Source: Chloroflexota bacterium (lineage in GTDB: Bacteria; Chloroflexota; Anaerolineae; JAAYZQ01). Taken from it: a stretch of DNA of 64,000 nt. Below, piece after piece: positions 52,667 to 61,754 of this stretch (positions are counted from its first letter, which is position 1; each line of letters opens with the position of its first letter). A program made the position numbers and the translations under genes. The stretch is taken from the NCBI GenBank assembly GCA_018606645.1, contig JAGVRI010000002.1:310001-374000 (forward strand), given 5' to 3'. The notes under the pieces are model-generated. The model searched no databases and was not told the DNA's origin. It saw only the letters and a list, made by a program, of their open reading frames with translations.

Positions 52667-54310
52667 TCACTTGCCGGGGCATTGGCTGGCCACGGCCGGG
52701 TCGATACCCTTGTTACCGTAGGCTTTGTCAAAGTGTTTGCTAAAGTCGTTGGCCAGTTTCCTGGCCCGTAGATCGAACGCCTCTTGATCGGCCCAGGTCT
52801 GGCGAGGGTTCAGAATTTCCGGATTGACGTTGGGACAAGTTCGAGGGACCAGGATATGGAACAACGGGTCTTCATCGTACTCGACGTCGTCCAGCCCGCC
52901 GCTGAGCGCCACCCGAACGATGGTCCGTGTAACGTCAATGTCCATTCGCGCGCCAATGCCGAACGGGCCGCCGCTCCAACCGGTGTTGATCAAAAAGACG
53001 CGAGAGCCGTGTTTCCTCAGCTTTTCTCCCAGCATCGAGGCATAGACATCGGGATTGCGGGGCATGAACGGTTCGCCAAAGAAACGGGAGAAGGTGCTGA
53101 CCGGATCGATGATGCCCGTTTCGGTGCCGGCCAGCTTGCTGGTGTAGCCCATCAGGAACCAGAGCATGGCCTGCTCTGGCGTCAGCCGGGCGACGGGCGG
53201 CAGCACGCCGTTGGCATCGGCGGCCAGGAAGAGGATCGTCCGGGGATGATCGCCCATCGGCGGGTCTTTGACGTTGCTCAGAAAGCTGAGCGGGTAGGAA
53301 GCCCGCGAGTTGGGAGTCAATCGCTCGTCGTCCACGTCGAACAGGCCGCTGGGGTACATCATCGCGTTCTCGACGATAGCTCCATGCTCCAGGTAAGGGG
53401 CCTCATGGAACACGGCGTTCCAGATCTCCGGCTCCTTATGGGGTCGGAGGTTGATCAACTTGGCGTAGCAGCCGTACTCGAAATTGGCCACGCCGTAGTC
53501 GCTCCAGCCATGCTCGTCGTCGCCGTACAAAGCCCGCGTCGGATCGGCCGACAGACTCGTCTTGCCCGTCCCCGAAAGGCCCAGCAGCAACGCCACATCG
53601 CCATCAGGACCTTCGTTGGCCGAACAATGGAGAGGTAAGATGCCTACCGCCGGCAGCATATAGTTCATCACCGAAAACATCAGCTTTTTTACACTGCCGC
53701 AGTAGGCCGAGCCATAGACCAGGCCCAACCGACGGTCAAAGTCCATCGCTACAGCCATGTCCGAAGTCCGACCATCGGGCAACTTGCGCAGACGGCCCTC
53801 GTACTTGTTCCGGTCCAGCTTGTCGTAGGGCAGGGCGACCAGGGTGAAGCCCTGATCGGCAAAGATGCTGCGATGGAGGTCAGAGGGTACCGGTCGGAAC
53901 ATGTTGTCCGCAAACAACACTGTTAGCGCCCTGTCGCTGACCACTTTCAAGGGCAGGGCATAGCGGCTATCGGCCGACAGGACCCGGTCCACGGTGTAGA
54001 GCCGAGGCTTGGTCGCAAGCACCCGAAGGGCGTCTTCCATGATCATATCGAACGTTTCGGGTTCCATGGGGATGTTGTTGGGCGAATCCCAATCGATCTC
54101 GGCCTCGCTCTCCGGACGTCGGACGGTGTAAGTATCCTTCGGGCTGCGCCCGGTGGATTCGACCGGGGTCCAGGTCGCCAGGGCGCCGTTGGCGCTGACC
54201 AGAGCCTCCCGCCGGACCACGGCTTCGTGGATCATCACTTTTCGTTCCGGGTTGACCAACACGTCGGGGTGTTGGTGCAGAAGCTGCTGTATTCTCTTTT
54301 GAAATTCCAC
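52667..54310 (-). CDS. pckA: Phosphoenolpyruvate carboxykinase (ATP)
   Basis: 547 residues from GTG 54310 (GGAGG 5 bases upstream; the longer frame to 54361 runs into glcD). It converts oxaloacetate and ATP to PEP, CO2 and ADP. Motifs: PPKDTYTV-like RSPKDTYTVRRP, the Mn2+ site YGSAYCGSVKKLMFSVMNYMLP, the kinase P-loop GLSGTGKTSLSADP, DDEHGWSDYGVANFEYGCYAKLI, and TGWSGGPFGIGARMDI. The P-loop and size mark the ATP-type rather than the GTP-type enzyme. It ends the larA-glcF-glcD-pckA run and would turn lactate-derived carbon into PEP. Confidence 0.95.
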   Translation of the reverse strand: MEFQKRIQQLLHQHPDVLVNPERKVMIHEAVVRREALVSANGALATWTPVESTGRSPKDTYTVRRPESEAEIDWDSPNNIPMEPETFDMIMEDALRVLATKPRLYTVDRVLSADSRYALPLKVVSDRALTVLFADNMFRPVPSDLHRSIFADQGFTLVALPYDKLDRNKYEGRLRKLPDGRTSDMAVAMDFDRRLGLVYGSAYCGSVKKLMFSVMNYMLPAVGILPLHCSANEGPDGDVALLLGLSGTGKTSLSADPTRALYGDDEHGWSDYGVANFEYGCYAKLINLRPHKEPEIWNAVFHEAPYLEHGAIVENAMMYPSGLFDVDDERLTPNSRASYPLSFLSNVKDPPMGDHPRTILFLAADANGVLPPVARLTPEQAMLWFLMGYTSKLAGTETGIIDPVSTFSRFFGEPFMPRNPDVYASMLGEKLRKHGSRVFLINTGWSGGPFGIGARMDIDVTRTIVRVALSGGLDDVEYDEDPLFHILVPRTCPNVNPEILNPRQTWADQEAFDLRARKLANDFSKHFDKAYGNKGIDPAVASQCPGK

Positions 54311-54350
54311 TTGAACCTCCGTTGGCCAAAGTGTGATTCTGAAGATGGAG

Positions 54351-55766
54351 CTACCAGGCAAACAGGTCCCGGCCGCCCGGCACGGGGCCAGGGATCACCT
54401 TTCCGGGGTTGAGGATGTTTTTCGGGTCTAGGGCTTTCTTGATCTGATTCATCACATCAATAAAGACCGGGCCGACGTCCTGCTCGACGAAGGGGCGCTT
54501 GAGACTGCCCACGCCATGCTCACCGGAGAGCGTCCCTCCCAGCTGCAGCGCCACACGAAAGATCTCGGCCGCGGCCTTTTTCATCTTTTCCACCTGGACC
54601 GGATCGCGCCGGTCAAACAGAATGTTGGGGTGCAGGTTTCCATCCCCGGCATGGCCAAAGATGGCGATCGGGATGCGGACCTGACGCGAGATCTCCTTGA
54701 TAGCGGCGACGGCGTCGGGAATGGCGCTGCGCGGCACCGAGATATCCTCTCCCAGCTTGTTCGGGGCGCGCCGGGCCAGAGAGGGACTGATGGCGCGCCG
54801 CGCCACCCAAAGATCATTGCGTTCTTTTTCAGTGCGGGCCACCTGGACTTCCCGCGCCCCGGTCGCCCGGCAGATGTCGGCGATGGCCTCGATCTCCTGG
54901 TTCACCCGCTGCTCATCCATCCCATCCGACTCGATGATCAGGATCGCTTCGACGTCGAGGGGCAGGTTGAGGTGCATCGCCTCTTCGATGGTGGCGATGG
55001 TCGTTTCGTCCATCAGCTCGATCGTCGCCGGGGTGATCCCGGCGGTCAGGATGCGGTTCACACACTGGCTGGCATCGGCCAGTTTGGGAAAGACCGCTTT
55101 TGCCGTGCGGGCCACTTTCGGGAGGGGGATCAACTTGAGGATCAGCTCGGTGATGACTCCCAACGTTCCCTCCGAACCGACAAACAGTTGGGTCAGGTTA
55201 TAGCCGGTCACGTTCTTGATGGCTTTGCCGCCGGTTTTGATCACCCGGCCGTCAGCCAGGACGACCGTCAGTCCGCGGACATAATCGCTGGTCACCCCGT
55301 ATTTCAGGCAGCGGGGACCGCCGGCGTTGCACGCCGCATTTCCCCCCAGCGTGCTCTGTTTGATGCTGCTGGGGTCGGGCGGGTAAAAGAGGCCCTTCCT
55401 GGCAACGGCATCGGCCAGGTCCTGGGTGACCACCCCGGCCTCGGCGGTGACCGTAAAGTTCAACTCATCGATCTCCAGAATGCGGTTCATTCGACACAGG
55501 TTGAGGACGATGCCGCCATTGATCGGAACTGAAGCGGCGGCCAGCCCAGACGCCATACCCCGGGGCACGACCGGGATCTCTTCCCGATAAGCCAACCCCA
55601 TGATCTGGCTGACCTGTTCGGTGGAATTCGGACTGACGACGACATCGGGACGGCGTTCGGCAAAGGTGCCGTCGTAGGAATAGGCCACCAGGTCCTCGGG
55701 TGAGGTCAGTACATGCTGCTTGCCGACCAGGTTCTGCAACTCTTTGATAATTCGTGGTTCAATCAT
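54351..55766 (-). CDS. glcD: FAD-linked glycolate/D-lactate oxidase subunit GlcD
   Basis: 471 residues. The N-terminal FAD-binding type 4 (PCMH) domain has VVSPNSTEQVSQIM, EEIPVVPRGMASGL, LGGNAACNAGGPRCLKYG and FVGSEGTLGVITEL. The C-terminal FAD oxidase domain has FGHAGDGNLHPNIL and GGTLSGEHGVGSLKRPFV. It oxidises a 2-hydroxy acid (glycolate or D-lactate) and passes electrons to the iron-sulfur subunit encoded just upstream. larA in the operon makes lactate the likelier substrate. The ATG is 22 bases after glcF. Confidence 0.92.
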   Translation of the reverse strand: MIEPRIIKELQNLVGKQHVLTSPEDLVAYSYDGTFAERRPDVVVSPNSTEQVSQIMGLAYREEIPVVPRGMASGLAAASVPINGGIVLNLCRMNRILEIDELNFTVTAEAGVVTQDLADAVARKGLFYPPDPSSIKQSTLGGNAACNAGGPRCLKYGVTSDYVRGLTVVLADGRVIKTGGKAIKNVTGYNLTQLFVGSEGTLGVITELILKLIPLPKVARTAKAVFPKLADASQCVNRILTAGITPATIELMDETTIATIEEAMHLNLPLDVEAILIIESDGMDEQRVNQEIEAIADICRATGAREVQVARTEKERNDLWVARRAISPSLARRAPNKLGEDISVPRSAIPDAVAAIKEISRQVRIPIAIFGHAGDGNLHPNILFDRRDPVQVEKMKKAAAEIFRVALQLGGTLSGEHGVGSLKRPFVEQDVGPVFIDVMNQIKKALDPKNILNPGKVIPGPVPGGRDLFAW

Positions 55767-55788
55767 CGGAATCCCTCAGGATATCGTC

Positions 55789-57090
55789 TCACTCGTCCGA
55801 TTTCTTTTTCCGATAGGCCTGGGCCAGCAATTGACTGGGGTGCACGACCCGGGCATCCAACCCCCGGCGCTTGACCCCCAGATTCAACTGCATCTGGCAG
55901 CCCGGGCATCCGCTGGCGATGATCTCTGCCTCAGTTGCCGCCACATTGTCCATCTTGCGCTCCAGGATGCCGACCGAGGTATGGTAATGGGTGATCAGTT
56001 GTGTTCCGGCGGAACCACAGCAGGTGTCCGACTCTTTCATCTCGATCAGGTCCACCCCGGCGGCGCGGAGCACTTCGCGCGGCTGGGAGCGGATGCCCTG
56101 TGCTCGGCAGAGGTGACAGGGATCGTGATAGGTCACGCGGGCCCCGACCTGACCGGCCGGGGGGCGGATGCCCAGCTCTACCAGGAACTCGCTGATATCC
56201 CGCACTTTGGCCGCAAACTGCTTTGCTCGCTCGGCATATTCTGGATCGTTCTCCAGCCACTCCGGATACTCTTTCAACGAGGAGCCGCAGGTCGCACAGT
56301 CGGTGATGATCGCCTCGACATTCAGCCCCAGCAGCAGGTCAATGTTATGGCGGGCCATCTGGCGCGCCTCATCCTTGAATCCGTAGCCGACCATCGGCAT
56401 TCCGCAGCATTTGACCTGTTTGGGGATCACCACATCACAGCCGTTCTCGGCCAGGACCTCGACGGTGGCCTTGCATCCTTCGGCCATCATCACCCCTTGG
56501 ACACAGCCCAAAAAGTAGGCGACGTGGGCGCGCCGTTCGCCTCGCGCCAGCACCCTATCGGGCAACTGATGGCGAGTCCCCCGCCACGGCAGCCGGTTCG
56601 GCAACATCCGTTCCATGTCACGGAGCTGGGAGGGTAAGACACCGGTGACCCCCAGGGCGTTCACCACCTTGCGCACCCCGCTGCGGTCATACAACGCCAC
56701 CGGCTTGGTCAGCAATTCCAACAAACCGGTGCGGGGAAAGATGCCCCGGAACAGGAGCGGCTTGAGCAGCGGCGTCGGCTGGACCTGTTCAATGGCATAG
56801 CGCGCTTCCAGGCACAATTCGGCCGGTTTGATGCCCACCGGGCAGATGTGGGTGCAGGCCAGACAGGCCAGGCAGCGATACATATGGTCTTTGAAATTGC
56901 GGGTGAGCTCCAATTCGCCCTCGATGGCCTTGGCGACCAGGGCCACTCGACCTCGGGGGGACTCGGTTTCCCGCAAACTCTCTTTATAGGTGGGACAGAC
57001 CGACAGACACAGCCCGCAGCGGATACAGTACGCTACCTGTTCCTCGGTCGGTCCTTCCACCCCGTCCCACGCAGATTTGCCACTGTGCAT
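55789..57090 (-). CDS. glcF: Glycolate/lactate oxidase iron-sulfur subunit GlcF
   Basis: 433 residues. Two 4Fe-4S ferredoxin clusters lie in the first 100 residues (CIRCGLCLSVCPTYK and CLACLACTHICPVGIK, giving CxxCxxCxxxCP). Two CCG domains (VKCCGMPMVGYG, DTCCGSAGTQ with later SGCPGCQMQL), typical of heterodisulfide reductase/GlcF subunits, follow. It accepts electrons from GlcD and hands them to quinone or another carrier. The gene precedes glcD by 22 bases and follows larA by 60. A third subunit (GlcE) is absent, as in many GlcDF systems outside the proteobacteria. Confidence 0.92.
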   Translation of the reverse strand: MHSGKSAWDGVEGPTEEQVAYCIRCGLCLSVCPTYKESLRETESPRGRVALVAKAIEGELELTRNFKDHMYRCLACLACTHICPVGIKPAELCLEARYAIEQVQPTPLLKPLLFRGIFPRTGLLELLTKPVALYDRSGVRKVVNALGVTGVLPSQLRDMERMLPNRLPWRGTRHQLPDRVLARGERRAHVAYFLGCVQGVMMAEGCKATVEVLAENGCDVVIPKQVKCCGMPMVGYGFKDEARQMARHNIDLLLGLNVEAIITDCATCGSSLKEYPEWLENDPEYAERAKQFAAKVRDISEFLVELGIRPPAGQVGARVTYHDPCHLCRAQGIRSQPREVLRAAGVDLIEMKESDTCCGSAGTQLITHYHTSVGILERKMDNVAATEAEIIASGCPGCQMQLNLGVKRRGLDARVVHPSQLLAQAYRKKKSDE

Positions 57091-57150
57091 TCTCGATCCC
57101 TGCTCCTTCCAGAATCTTTACCACACCCCATGCCCCGTAGACAGACTGGC

Positions 57151-58437
57151 TCACCCGCCCACAATCGGCAGCGTCAACAGGGCATGGGGGACGATCAGCA
57201 CATCCAGGTTGCCCCCCAGTTTCCCAGCAACGATGTCAAACGCCGCGTCCATGGTCGGCGCGGCCAGGAACTTGGCCGAGCGGACCAGGTCCGGGTCCTT
57301 GGCGCCGACGATGATCACCTCGTTCTGCTCCAGCACCTTGGCCATGACGAACGCCCGCTGCTGACCCGGCGGATAGCCGTGGCGACGGCCGTCGTCCAGG
57401 ATGGCCTGGACGCTGGGGGCCTCTTGCATGGCCCGCAAGAAGCGTTGCTCTCCGACCCCTTCCCCGGCCCCTTCCTCACAGGGGGCCGGGACGATGAAGA
57501 ACCCTCCCGGTTTGACCACCGGCGTCGGGGCGAAAAAGAGGTAGCTGGCCGCCCGGCTGGCCTGATACAGGTTCGCATCCTTGGGAAAGCCGACTCCGGC
57601 AATAGCCAGATCGTACTGCTGCGGCACCGGCACCTCGTACAGCGTCCGGGCAAAGGCGACCAGTTCCTGGAAGGTGGTCTCCGGTTCGCCGGCGCGGACA
57701 TAGACCACCCGCTTCTGGTCATCCTGGACGACATTGACGATGAACCGCAAACCGGCCCGCCGGGCTGCCTCGGAGATCGCCTCGTGGAACGGATTGCCCT
57801 CAATGCGGCCCAGTCGGGTGCCGGGATGATCGACCATGTGCGGGCCGTGGGTATAGGCGATCATCGCCTCGCCGGCGGCACCCACGGCCAGCGTCTTGCG
57901 TCCCCCGGAGTAGCCGGCATACTGATGTGGTTCGACCACGCCGGTGGCGATGAGCAGGTCCGCTTCATAGGCCACCTTATGCACCGACAGGGGAATGCCG
58001 CTCTCTGTATGTCCCAGGTCCACCAGCGCCTCGGGGTTCAACGGCTCGTTATCGATCACCCGATAGCGGTCCACCACCGCCTGGCCCAGCTTAAGGACCT
58101 TTTCCTCTCGCGTGCTGGGGCGGTGGAGACCGATCCCACACAGCAAGGTGATATCCTCGTCCCGGACGCCAGCCGCTTCCAGTTCGGCCAGAATGGGAGG
58201 CACCAAGAGATCATCGGGACTAGCACGGGTGATATCGGTAAAGACAATGCACACCCGATCCCCACGACGGGCCAACTGCCGAAGAGGTGGGGAGTTGGTC
58301 GGAGAAGCCAGGGCCTGGGCCACCGCTTGCGGCACATTTTCCAGGGGAGGCACGCTCCTCGATTCCACTACCGTACCCCGCCAACCCGGTGGCAGCTCAA
58401 AGGTCAGGTTGGTTTTGCTGAATGGAACCCGATACAT
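57151..58437 (-). CDS. larA: Nickel-dependent lactate racemase LarA
   Basis: 428 residues from ATG 58437. LarA interconverts L- and D-lactate using a nickel-pincer nucleotide cofactor bound through a lysine. Family motifs are visible: FTDITRASPD, GLHRPSTREE (active-site His), VVEPHQYAGYSGGRKTLA (His and the cofactor Lys) and HGPHMVDHPGTRLG. The cofactor genes larB, larC and larE are not in this window. It heads the operon with glcF, glcD and pckA, giving a route from either lactate isomer to pyruvate. LarA homologs also act on other 2-hydroxy acids, so the substrate is inferred from context. Confidence 0.9.
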   Translation of the reverse strand: MYRVPFSKTNLTFELPPGWRGTVVESRSVPPLENVPQAVAQALASPTNSPPLRQLARRGDRVCIVFTDITRASPDDLLVPPILAELEAAGVRDEDITLLCGIGLHRPSTREEKVLKLGQAVVDRYRVIDNEPLNPEALVDLGHTESGIPLSVHKVAYEADLLIATGVVEPHQYAGYSGGRKTLAVGAAGEAMIAYTHGPHMVDHPGTRLGRIEGNPFHEAISEAARRAGLRFIVNVVQDDQKRVVYVRAGEPETTFQELVAFARTLYEVPVPQQYDLAIAGVGFPKDANLYQASRAASYLFFAPTPVVKPGGFFIVPAPCEEGAGEGVGEQRFLRAMQEAPSVQAILDDGRRHGYPPGQQRAFVMAKVLEQNEVIIVGAKDPDLVRSAKFLAAPTMDAAFDIVAGKLGGNLDVLIVPHALLTLPIVGG

Positions 58438-58464
58438 TTCCTTCACTCCGATAGACAAACGCAC

Positions 58465-58487
58465 AACGCCCTGCAGGCCAGGGCGTT
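58465..58487 (-). promoter_or_regulatory. Hairpin in the larA leader
   Basis: A perfect 9-bp stem (aacgccctg/cagggcgtt) with a 5-base loop lies between the larA promoter (58541-58569) and its start. There is no T-run. It may be an attenuator, an operator or a palindromic repeat. Confidence 0.4.
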
Positions 58488-58540
58488 TGCGTCCACCTCT
58501 CTCAAGCCGCCATTGGCCTGATCTTTGTGTCTCGATTCAC

Positions 58541-58569
58541 ATTGTACCACAGGTGAAAGATGCCTACAA
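58541..58569 (-). promoter_or_regulatory. Promoter of the larA-glcF-glcD-pckA operon
   Basis: TTGTAG (58569-58564), 17 bases, TACAAT (58546-58541) on the minus strand. The transcript would start near 58534, leaving a ~97-base leader. The box lies just behind the arfB stop (58597). Confidence 0.6.
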
Positions 58570-58596
58570 GAATCCGAGAAGGCAAGGACGATCGAT

Positions 58597-59040
58597 CTAT
58601 TCCTCAGGGCGCACCGGGCCCCGCATCCTTTTGATCTCACTCCGCCGCCGCTTCTCGCGGAGCCGCCGCTCCCGCGACGCCAGAGTGGGGGAGGTCGGCT
58701 TGCGCCGCTTGCGCCGCTGGAGCGCCCACTGCATCAAGGTTTGAAAGCGGGCGATCACCTCCTTCCGGTTCTGGAGTTGACTGCGCTCCGACTGGGCGGT
58801 CAGATGCAAGGTCCCGCTCGAATCCACGTAACGGCCCAGCCGTCGCAGAACCAAGGCCCGCTGTTCATCGGTCAGGCTGGGCGATTGGGCGACGTCAAAC
58901 CGCAGTTCGACCCGGGTGGAGGTCTTTTGGACATGCTGTCCGCCTGGGCCGCTGCTTCGCGAAAAGTGAAAGCTCAGCTCCGAGAGGGGAATGCTGAGTT
59001 GTTCGTTGATCCACAGGCGTTCCTCTTCTATCTCGGGCAT
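58597..59040 (-). CDS. arfB: Ribosome rescue hydrolase ArfB (YaeJ family)
   Basis: 147 residues from ATG 59040 (GGGAG 8 bases upstream). It has the release-factor class 1 GGQ loop in SSGPGGQHVQKTSTRVELRF but no codon-recognition domains. The C-terminal tail is rich in Arg and Lys (RRKRRKPTSPTLASRERRLREKRRR), as in ArfB, whose tail enters the empty mRNA channel of stalled ribosomes. It hydrolyses peptidyl-tRNA on stalled ribosomes. The longer frame to 59103 lacks a ribosome-binding site. It diverges from trmD. Confidence 0.92.
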   Translation of the reverse strand: MPEIEEERLWINEQLSIPLSELSFHFSRSSGPGGQHVQKTSTRVELRFDVAQSPSLTDEQRALVLRRLGRYVDSSGTLHLTAQSERSQLQNRKEVIARFQTLMQWALQRRKRRKPTSPTLASRERRLREKRRRSEIKRMRGPVRPEE

Positions 59041-59141
59041 CACCCTCGCTCCCGGCCCGGCCGGATGGCTGACCGTTCCCCCGTTCCGCGACCAGTATAC
59101 CACACTCTGGAGGCAAATCCCAATCAGGTGATAGTCGCCTT

Positions 59142-59170
59142 TTGTCCCTCGTTGCGCAACGTGCTACAAT
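59142..59170 (+). promoter_or_regulatory. trmD promoter
   Basis: TTGTCC (59142-59147), 17 bases, TACAAT (59165-59170). The short leader holds AAGGAGGGAG before the ATG at 59193. Confidence 0.6.
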
Positions 59171-59192
59171 GGGCGCGGAAGGAGGGAGAGCA

Positions 59193-59933
59193 ATGCACTT
59201 TGACATTTTGACTCTGTTTCCCGGCCTGTTCGCCGGCGTTTTTGAAGAGAGCATCCTCAAACGCGCCCGAGAGGCCGGCCTGGTGACCATTGCGCTGCAC
59301 AACATCCGCGACTATGCCTCGGGACGCCACCGCATCACCGATGACCTGCCCTACGGCGGCGGAGGCGGGATGATCATGAAACCCGAGCCGATCTTTGCCG
59401 CAGTGGAGGCGATCCTGGGGGACCAGTTGGGCCGGGTGCCGGTCATCCTGCTCACCCCGCGGGGGCGGACCTTTACTCAACAGATAGCGCGCGAACTGTC
59501 GCGCCAGCGTCGTTTAGTACTGATCTGCGGTCGGTATGAAGGGGTGGATGAACGGGTGCATCAGTACCTGGCGACCGACGAGGTCTCCATCGGCGATTAT
59601 GTCTTGTCGGGAGGAGAAATCCCGGCCATGGTCCTGGTGGACGCTATCACCCGGCTGATCCCCGGCGTCCTGGGCGAGCCCACCGCGCCCTTTGAGGATT
59701 CCTATGCCGAGGGGTTGCTGGAATACCCGCACTACACCCGTCCGCCTGTCTTCCGCGGCCATGCCGTGCCCGAGGTGTTGCTTTCCGGGAACCATGCCGA
59801 GATTGTGCGCTGGCGCCGCCAACAGGCCCTGCGCCTCACCTGGGAACGCCGCCCGGACCTACTCGAGCGCGCCCGATTGACCGACGCGGACCGGGCCTAC
59901 CTGCGCCAACTGGAGGACGAACGGAAATCATAA
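59193..59933 (+). CDS. trmD: tRNA (guanine-37-N1)-methyltransferase
   Basis: 246 residues from ATG 59193, which follows a strong GGAGGGAG. It is a SPOUT knot methyltransferase that methylates G37 of tRNAs with S-adenosylmethionine and prevents frameshifts. Motifs: [46 protein letters not shown] (the trefoil knot), [11 protein letters not shown], and [11 protein letters not shown]. In most bacteria it sits in an rpsP-rimM-trmD-rplS operon. Here it has its own promoter and no such neighbours, so the operon is split. Confidence 0.96.
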   Translation: MHFDILTLFPGLFAGVFEESILKRAREAGLVTIALHNIRDYASGRHRITDDLPYGGGGGMIMKPEPIFAAVEAILGDQLGRVPVILLTPRGRTFTQQIARELSRQRRLVLICGRYEGVDERVHQYLATDEVSIGDYVLSGGEIPAMVLVDAITRLIPGVLGEPTAPFEDSYAEGLLEYPHYTRPPVFRGHAVPEVLLSGNHAEIVRWRRQQALRLTWERRPDLLERARLTDADRAYLRQLEDERKS

Positions 59934-59949
59934 ATCGCTTCTTGCTAAA

Positions 59950-59978
59950 TTGCTTTTCTTAGCGATTCGTGCTATAAT
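59950..59978 (+). promoter_or_regulatory. Promoter of the LysM-LCP gene
   Basis: TTGCTT (59950-59955), 17 bases, TATAAT (59973-59978), starting ~33 bases before the ATG at 60018. Confidence 0.55.
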
Positions 59979-60017
59979 ACCCGTGTTTGGCAAGCTTTAA
60001 CCGGCTATGGAGCAATC

Positions 60018-61739
60018 ATGAGGCTTGGTGAGATCGTACCCCTGCGCGGTGCCCGTGGGATGGGCATCCAGGATCACGACTGGCTGACGGACATCCTCAT
60101 CTGGATGACATTTTTCCTGACCGCCGCTTTGGTGGCGGTGGGAGTGGACCTGTGGCTGTGGCCGCCGTCGGAGGCATCGGTTGCTCAGGTCGGGGTGGCA
60201 TCCTCGCCGACCGCAGTGCCGACCCGTACTCCGGCACCGGAAGTTGCCTCCGCATCCACGTCGGCGGTTCCTTTCCCCACCATCCCTCCGACCATCGTGG
60301 CCGGTTCTCCGACCCCCGCCACTCCACCGCCCTGCGTCCCTCCCGATGATTGGGGCATCCACATTGTCCAGGAAGGCAACACCCTCTTTTCGCTGGCGCG
60401 GCGCTACGGCGTTGACGTGGAGACGCTGATGTACGTCAACTGCCTGAACACCTACACCATCTTTATCGGTCAGCGCCTCTATGTGCCGGGGGCGTTGGTC
60501 ACCCCCTCGCCGTTCCCTGCCTCGCCGGGGAGCGGCCCGTCGGCACCTCCCGCCACCCCACGGCCCGGCGCCTCGGTCACACCCCTCACCGGCAAAGCCG
60601 GTGTCGCCACGCCGCCTCCATCGCCGACCCCGCCTTCTCCCTTCCGGGTCAACATCCCCAATCGCTATCTCAACATCATCCTGCTCGGCTCGGACCGGCG
60701 TCCCGGGAGTGGGGCGTGGCGGACCGACAGCATGATTGTCGTCTCGGTGGACCTCCAGGACCCGACGGTCCGGCTCCTGTCCATTCCCCGCGACCTGTGG
60801 GTCTATATCCCGGGGCACGGCTACAACCGGATCAACACCGCCGACCTGTGGGGGGAATTGGCCAAGCGGGGGAGCGGTCCGGACCGGATCAAGCAGACCA
60901 TCTATCAGAACCTGGGGATTCCGATCCATTATTATGTGCGGGTTGACTTTCAGGGGTTTATCAAGATCATTGACACCGTGGGCGGGGTGACCATTGACGT
61001 GGATTGTCCACTGCCCGACATTAACCTCTCGGCCGGCATCCACCACATGGACGGCAAGCACGCCTTACGCTATGCCCGCTCACGCAAGAGCACCAACGAT
61101 TTTGACCGGGGGCGTCGTCAGCGGAAGGTGTTGCTGGCGCTGTGGGATCAGGCTCTGAACCTGGACATCATCCCCAAACTGCCGGAACTGTGGCGGACGA
61201 TGAGCAACAGCTTTCAAACCGACTTGCCCCTCGACCAGGTGATCAACCTGGCCTATGTTGGCGCTCAACTTCGTCCGCAACGGATCATCAGCCGGGCGAT
61301 CGGGCCGGCCCAGGTTCAAAGCTGGATCACGCCCGAAGGAGCGGCGGTCCTTCTGCCGCGCGAAGCCGAAATCCGGAAGCTGTTGGAGAGTCTGTATGCC
61401 CCGGTGCCGTCGGGGCAATTGGACGCCCCGGAGAAGGTACGACTCTGGGTGCTGAACGGCAACAACCGGCGTGAGGCGGAACAGTTGGCAGCGGCAGCCT
61501 TAAAGTGGGATGGGTTCCGGGTGGTAGGGACCGGCGTGGCCGACCGTCGCGATTACCCGCTGACCTCGATCCTGGTATTCCGCGGCGACCAGGCCACTGG
61601 CGAACGGGTCGCCCGCTCATTGCGCGTGCCCCTGACCGCCGTCCAGATGGCCCCGCCCGATCAGCCGCAGCCGGACCCGTCCAATCCGGTGGATATCCTG
61701 GTCATTCTGGGTCGGAACTACGATCCCTGCCAGCGGTAG
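60018..61739 (+). CDS. LytR-CpsA-Psr (LCP) family protein with LysM and LytR C-terminal domains
   Basis: 573 residues. A cytoplasmic N-terminus and one membrane span (about 26-47, LIWMTFFLTAALVAVGVDLWLW) anchor it outside. A Pro/Thr-rich linker and one LysM domain (about 115-158, HIVQEGNTLFSLARRYG and FIGQRLYVPG) follow. After a second linker comes the LCP domain (about 215-400) with GSDRRPGSGAWRTDSMIVV, LLSIPRDLWVYIPG and RYARSRKSTNDFDRGRRQR. A LytR_C-type domain (about 470-570) ends it. LCP enzymes attach glycans to peptidoglycan. The LysM insert should bind the wall directly. GGAG precedes the ATG. Confidence 0.92.
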   Translation: MRLGEIVPLRGARGMGIQDHDWLTDILIWMTFFLTAALVAVGVDLWLWPPSEASVAQVGVASSPTAVPTRTPAPEVASASTSAVPFPTIPPTIVAGSPTPATPPPCVPPDDWGIHIVQEGNTLFSLARRYGVDVETLMYVNCLNTYTIFIGQRLYVPGALVTPSPFPASPGSGPSAPPATPRPGASVTPLTGKAGVATPPPSPTPPSPFRVNIPNRYLNIILLGSDRRPGSGAWRTDSMIVVSVDLQDPTVRLLSIPRDLWVYIPGHGYNRINTADLWGELAKRGSGPDRIKQTIYQNLGIPIHYYVRVDFQGFIKIIDTVGGVTIDVDCPLPDINLSAGIHHMDGKHALRYARSRKSTNDFDRGRRQRKVLLALWDQALNLDIIPKLPELWRTMSNSFQTDLPLDQVINLAYVGAQLRPQRIISRAIGPAQVQSWITPEGAAVLLPREAEIRKLLESLYAPVPSGQLDAPEKVRLWVLNGNNRREAEQLAAAALKWDGFRVVGTGVADRRDYPLTSILVFRGDQATGERVARSLRVPLTAVQMAPPDQPQPDPSNPVDILVILGRNYDPCQR

Positions 61740-61754
61740 GCACAGACCAGCGGT

